DNA of 6,453 nucleotides from Desulfuromonadales bacterium C00003107. GTDB taxonomy: Bacteria > Desulfobacterota > Desulfuromonadia > Desulfuromonadales > Syntrophotaleaceae. Positions 5,699 through 6,453 of the stretch are shown here, one piece after another. The stretch is taken from the NCBI GenBank assembly GCA_001751225.1, contig MAXT01000227.1:1-6453 (forward strand), in the 5' to 3' direction. The notes under the pieces are model-generated. The model saw only the letters and a list, made by a program, of their open reading frames with translations. It was not told where the DNA came from and did no database searches. Made by a program: the position numbers and the translations under genes. Position 1 is the stretch's first letter. Each line of letters begins with the position of its first letter.

Positions 5699-5767
5699 CA
5701 GTCAAGGTATTAATGGAAGAAGAAATCTTGGTTGCGCCCGATTCGCGGTAAGTAGATTTAGGGTAAA

Positions 5768-6170
<403 letters not shown>

Positions 6171-6186
6171 TACCAAGCTATTGAAG

Positions 6187-6204
6187 CCGGGGGGTATCCG
6201 CCGG
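6187..6204 (+). repeat. GC-rich stem-loop between glnB and glnA
   Basis: CCGG (6187-6190) and CCGG (6201-6204) pair, with GG/CC possible inside, giving a stable small hairpin. No U-run follows (GTGTGGTTCTG), so it is not a normal terminator. It may be an mRNA processing or stabilising element that lets glnA be expressed at a different level from glnB. Confidence 0.4.
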
Positions 6205-6247
6205 GTGTGGTTCTGAAAACGCATTAAAAATCTAAAGGAGCAGCACA

Positions 6248-6453
6248 ATGACGCCAAAAGAGGTACTTCAGTTCGCCAAGGAAAATAATGTCCAGATGGT
6301 CGATTACAAGTTTCTGGATTTTGTCGGTATCTGGCAACATTTCACCACCCCGGTGAGCGAGTTTGAAGAAGAAGTCTTTGAAGAGGGGCTCGGTTTTGAC
6401 GGTTCTTCCATCCGCGGATGGCAGCCAATCCACAACAGCGACATGTCCATCGT
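6248..6453 (+). CDS. glnA: Glutamine synthetase type I, N-terminal part only
   Basis: The first 68 codons are visible and the frame is open at the right edge. Glutamine synthetase joins ammonium to glutamate using ATP to give glutamine, in a cytoplasmic dodecamer. The visible part is the N-terminal beta-Grasp domain: MTPKEVLQFAKENNVQMVDY, then DFVGIWQHFTTPV (24-36) and the signature GFDGSSIRGWQ (50-60) followed by SDM (64-66), which in the dodecamer contributes to the active site of the neighbouring subunit. The start ATG has AAAGGAG seven bases upstream. The catalytic glutamates and the adenylylation tyrosine lie beyond the window, so adenylylation control cannot be judged. Linkage to glnB behind a sigma-54 promoter makes this the main ammonium-assimilating enzyme. 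Confidence 0.95.
   Translation, partial: MTPKEVLQFAKENNVQMVDYKFLDFVGIWQHFTTPVSEFEEEVFEEGLGFDGSSIRGWQPIHNSDMSI

Noticed and set aside
5713..5751. Short frame MEEEILVAPDSR in the glnB leader, a possible leader peptide
   Set aside because: It begins about five bases after the predicted transcription start, leaving no room for a ribosome binding site, and has no run of regulatory codons.
6224..6433. Minus-strand frame of 69 codons opposite glnA
   Set aside because: Antisense to the conserved N-terminus of glutamine synthetase, with no independent support.

Overview
The window looks like chromosomal DNA from a Gram-negative bacterium, most plausibly a deltaproteobacterium of the Desulfuromonas/Geobacter/Pelobacter kind. 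The grounds are the mix of genes: a short Flp pilin, a DUF2148 ferredoxin-type protein, a COG2403 cyclic-2,3-diphosphoglycerate-synthetase-like GTPase, and glnB followed directly by glnA behind a sigma-54-type promoter. No rRNA or other marker gene is present, so this assignment is an inference. Base composition appears even, and I saw no insertion sequence, tRNA, integrase or CRISPR array.

Left part (1-749), minus strand. A 57-residue Flp/Fap-type pilin (206-379) has a long, structured leader and a candidate sigma-70 promoter near 559-586. Downstream of the pilin, and in the same frame as its stop codon, an open membrane-protein frame runs off the left edge (start about 172). It is too short and incomplete to identify.

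Centre (692-4226), plus strand. A GtrA-family four-helix membrane protein (750-1214) is followed, after a 169-base gap with its own candidate promoter, by a two-gene operon. The first gene is an NAD(P)-dependent aldehyde dehydrogenase with all catalytic residues. The second, starting inside the tandem stop of the first, is a COG2403-type P-loop protein related to archaeal cyclic 2,3-diphosphoglycerate synthetase.

Right-centre (4289-5439), plus strand. A TTGACA/TAGGAT promoter precedes a DUF2148 protein with a four-cysteine Fe-S motif and a tightly linked Nudix hydrolase of the YfcD / IPP-isomerase-like group.

Right end (5440-6453). A 392-base non-coding region holds what looks like a full nitrogen-control promoter: an inverted repeat suited to an NtrC-type activator, a possible IHF site, and a close match to the sigma-54 -24/-12 consensus. 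A leader of about 120 nt follows with possible alternative folds. It drives glnB (PII signal protein, complete) and glnA (type I glutamine synthetase, first 68 codons only). PII senses 2-oxoglutarate, ATP and ADP and controls NtrB/NtrC and glutamine synthetase activity, so the two genes form a feedback unit for ammonium assimilation.
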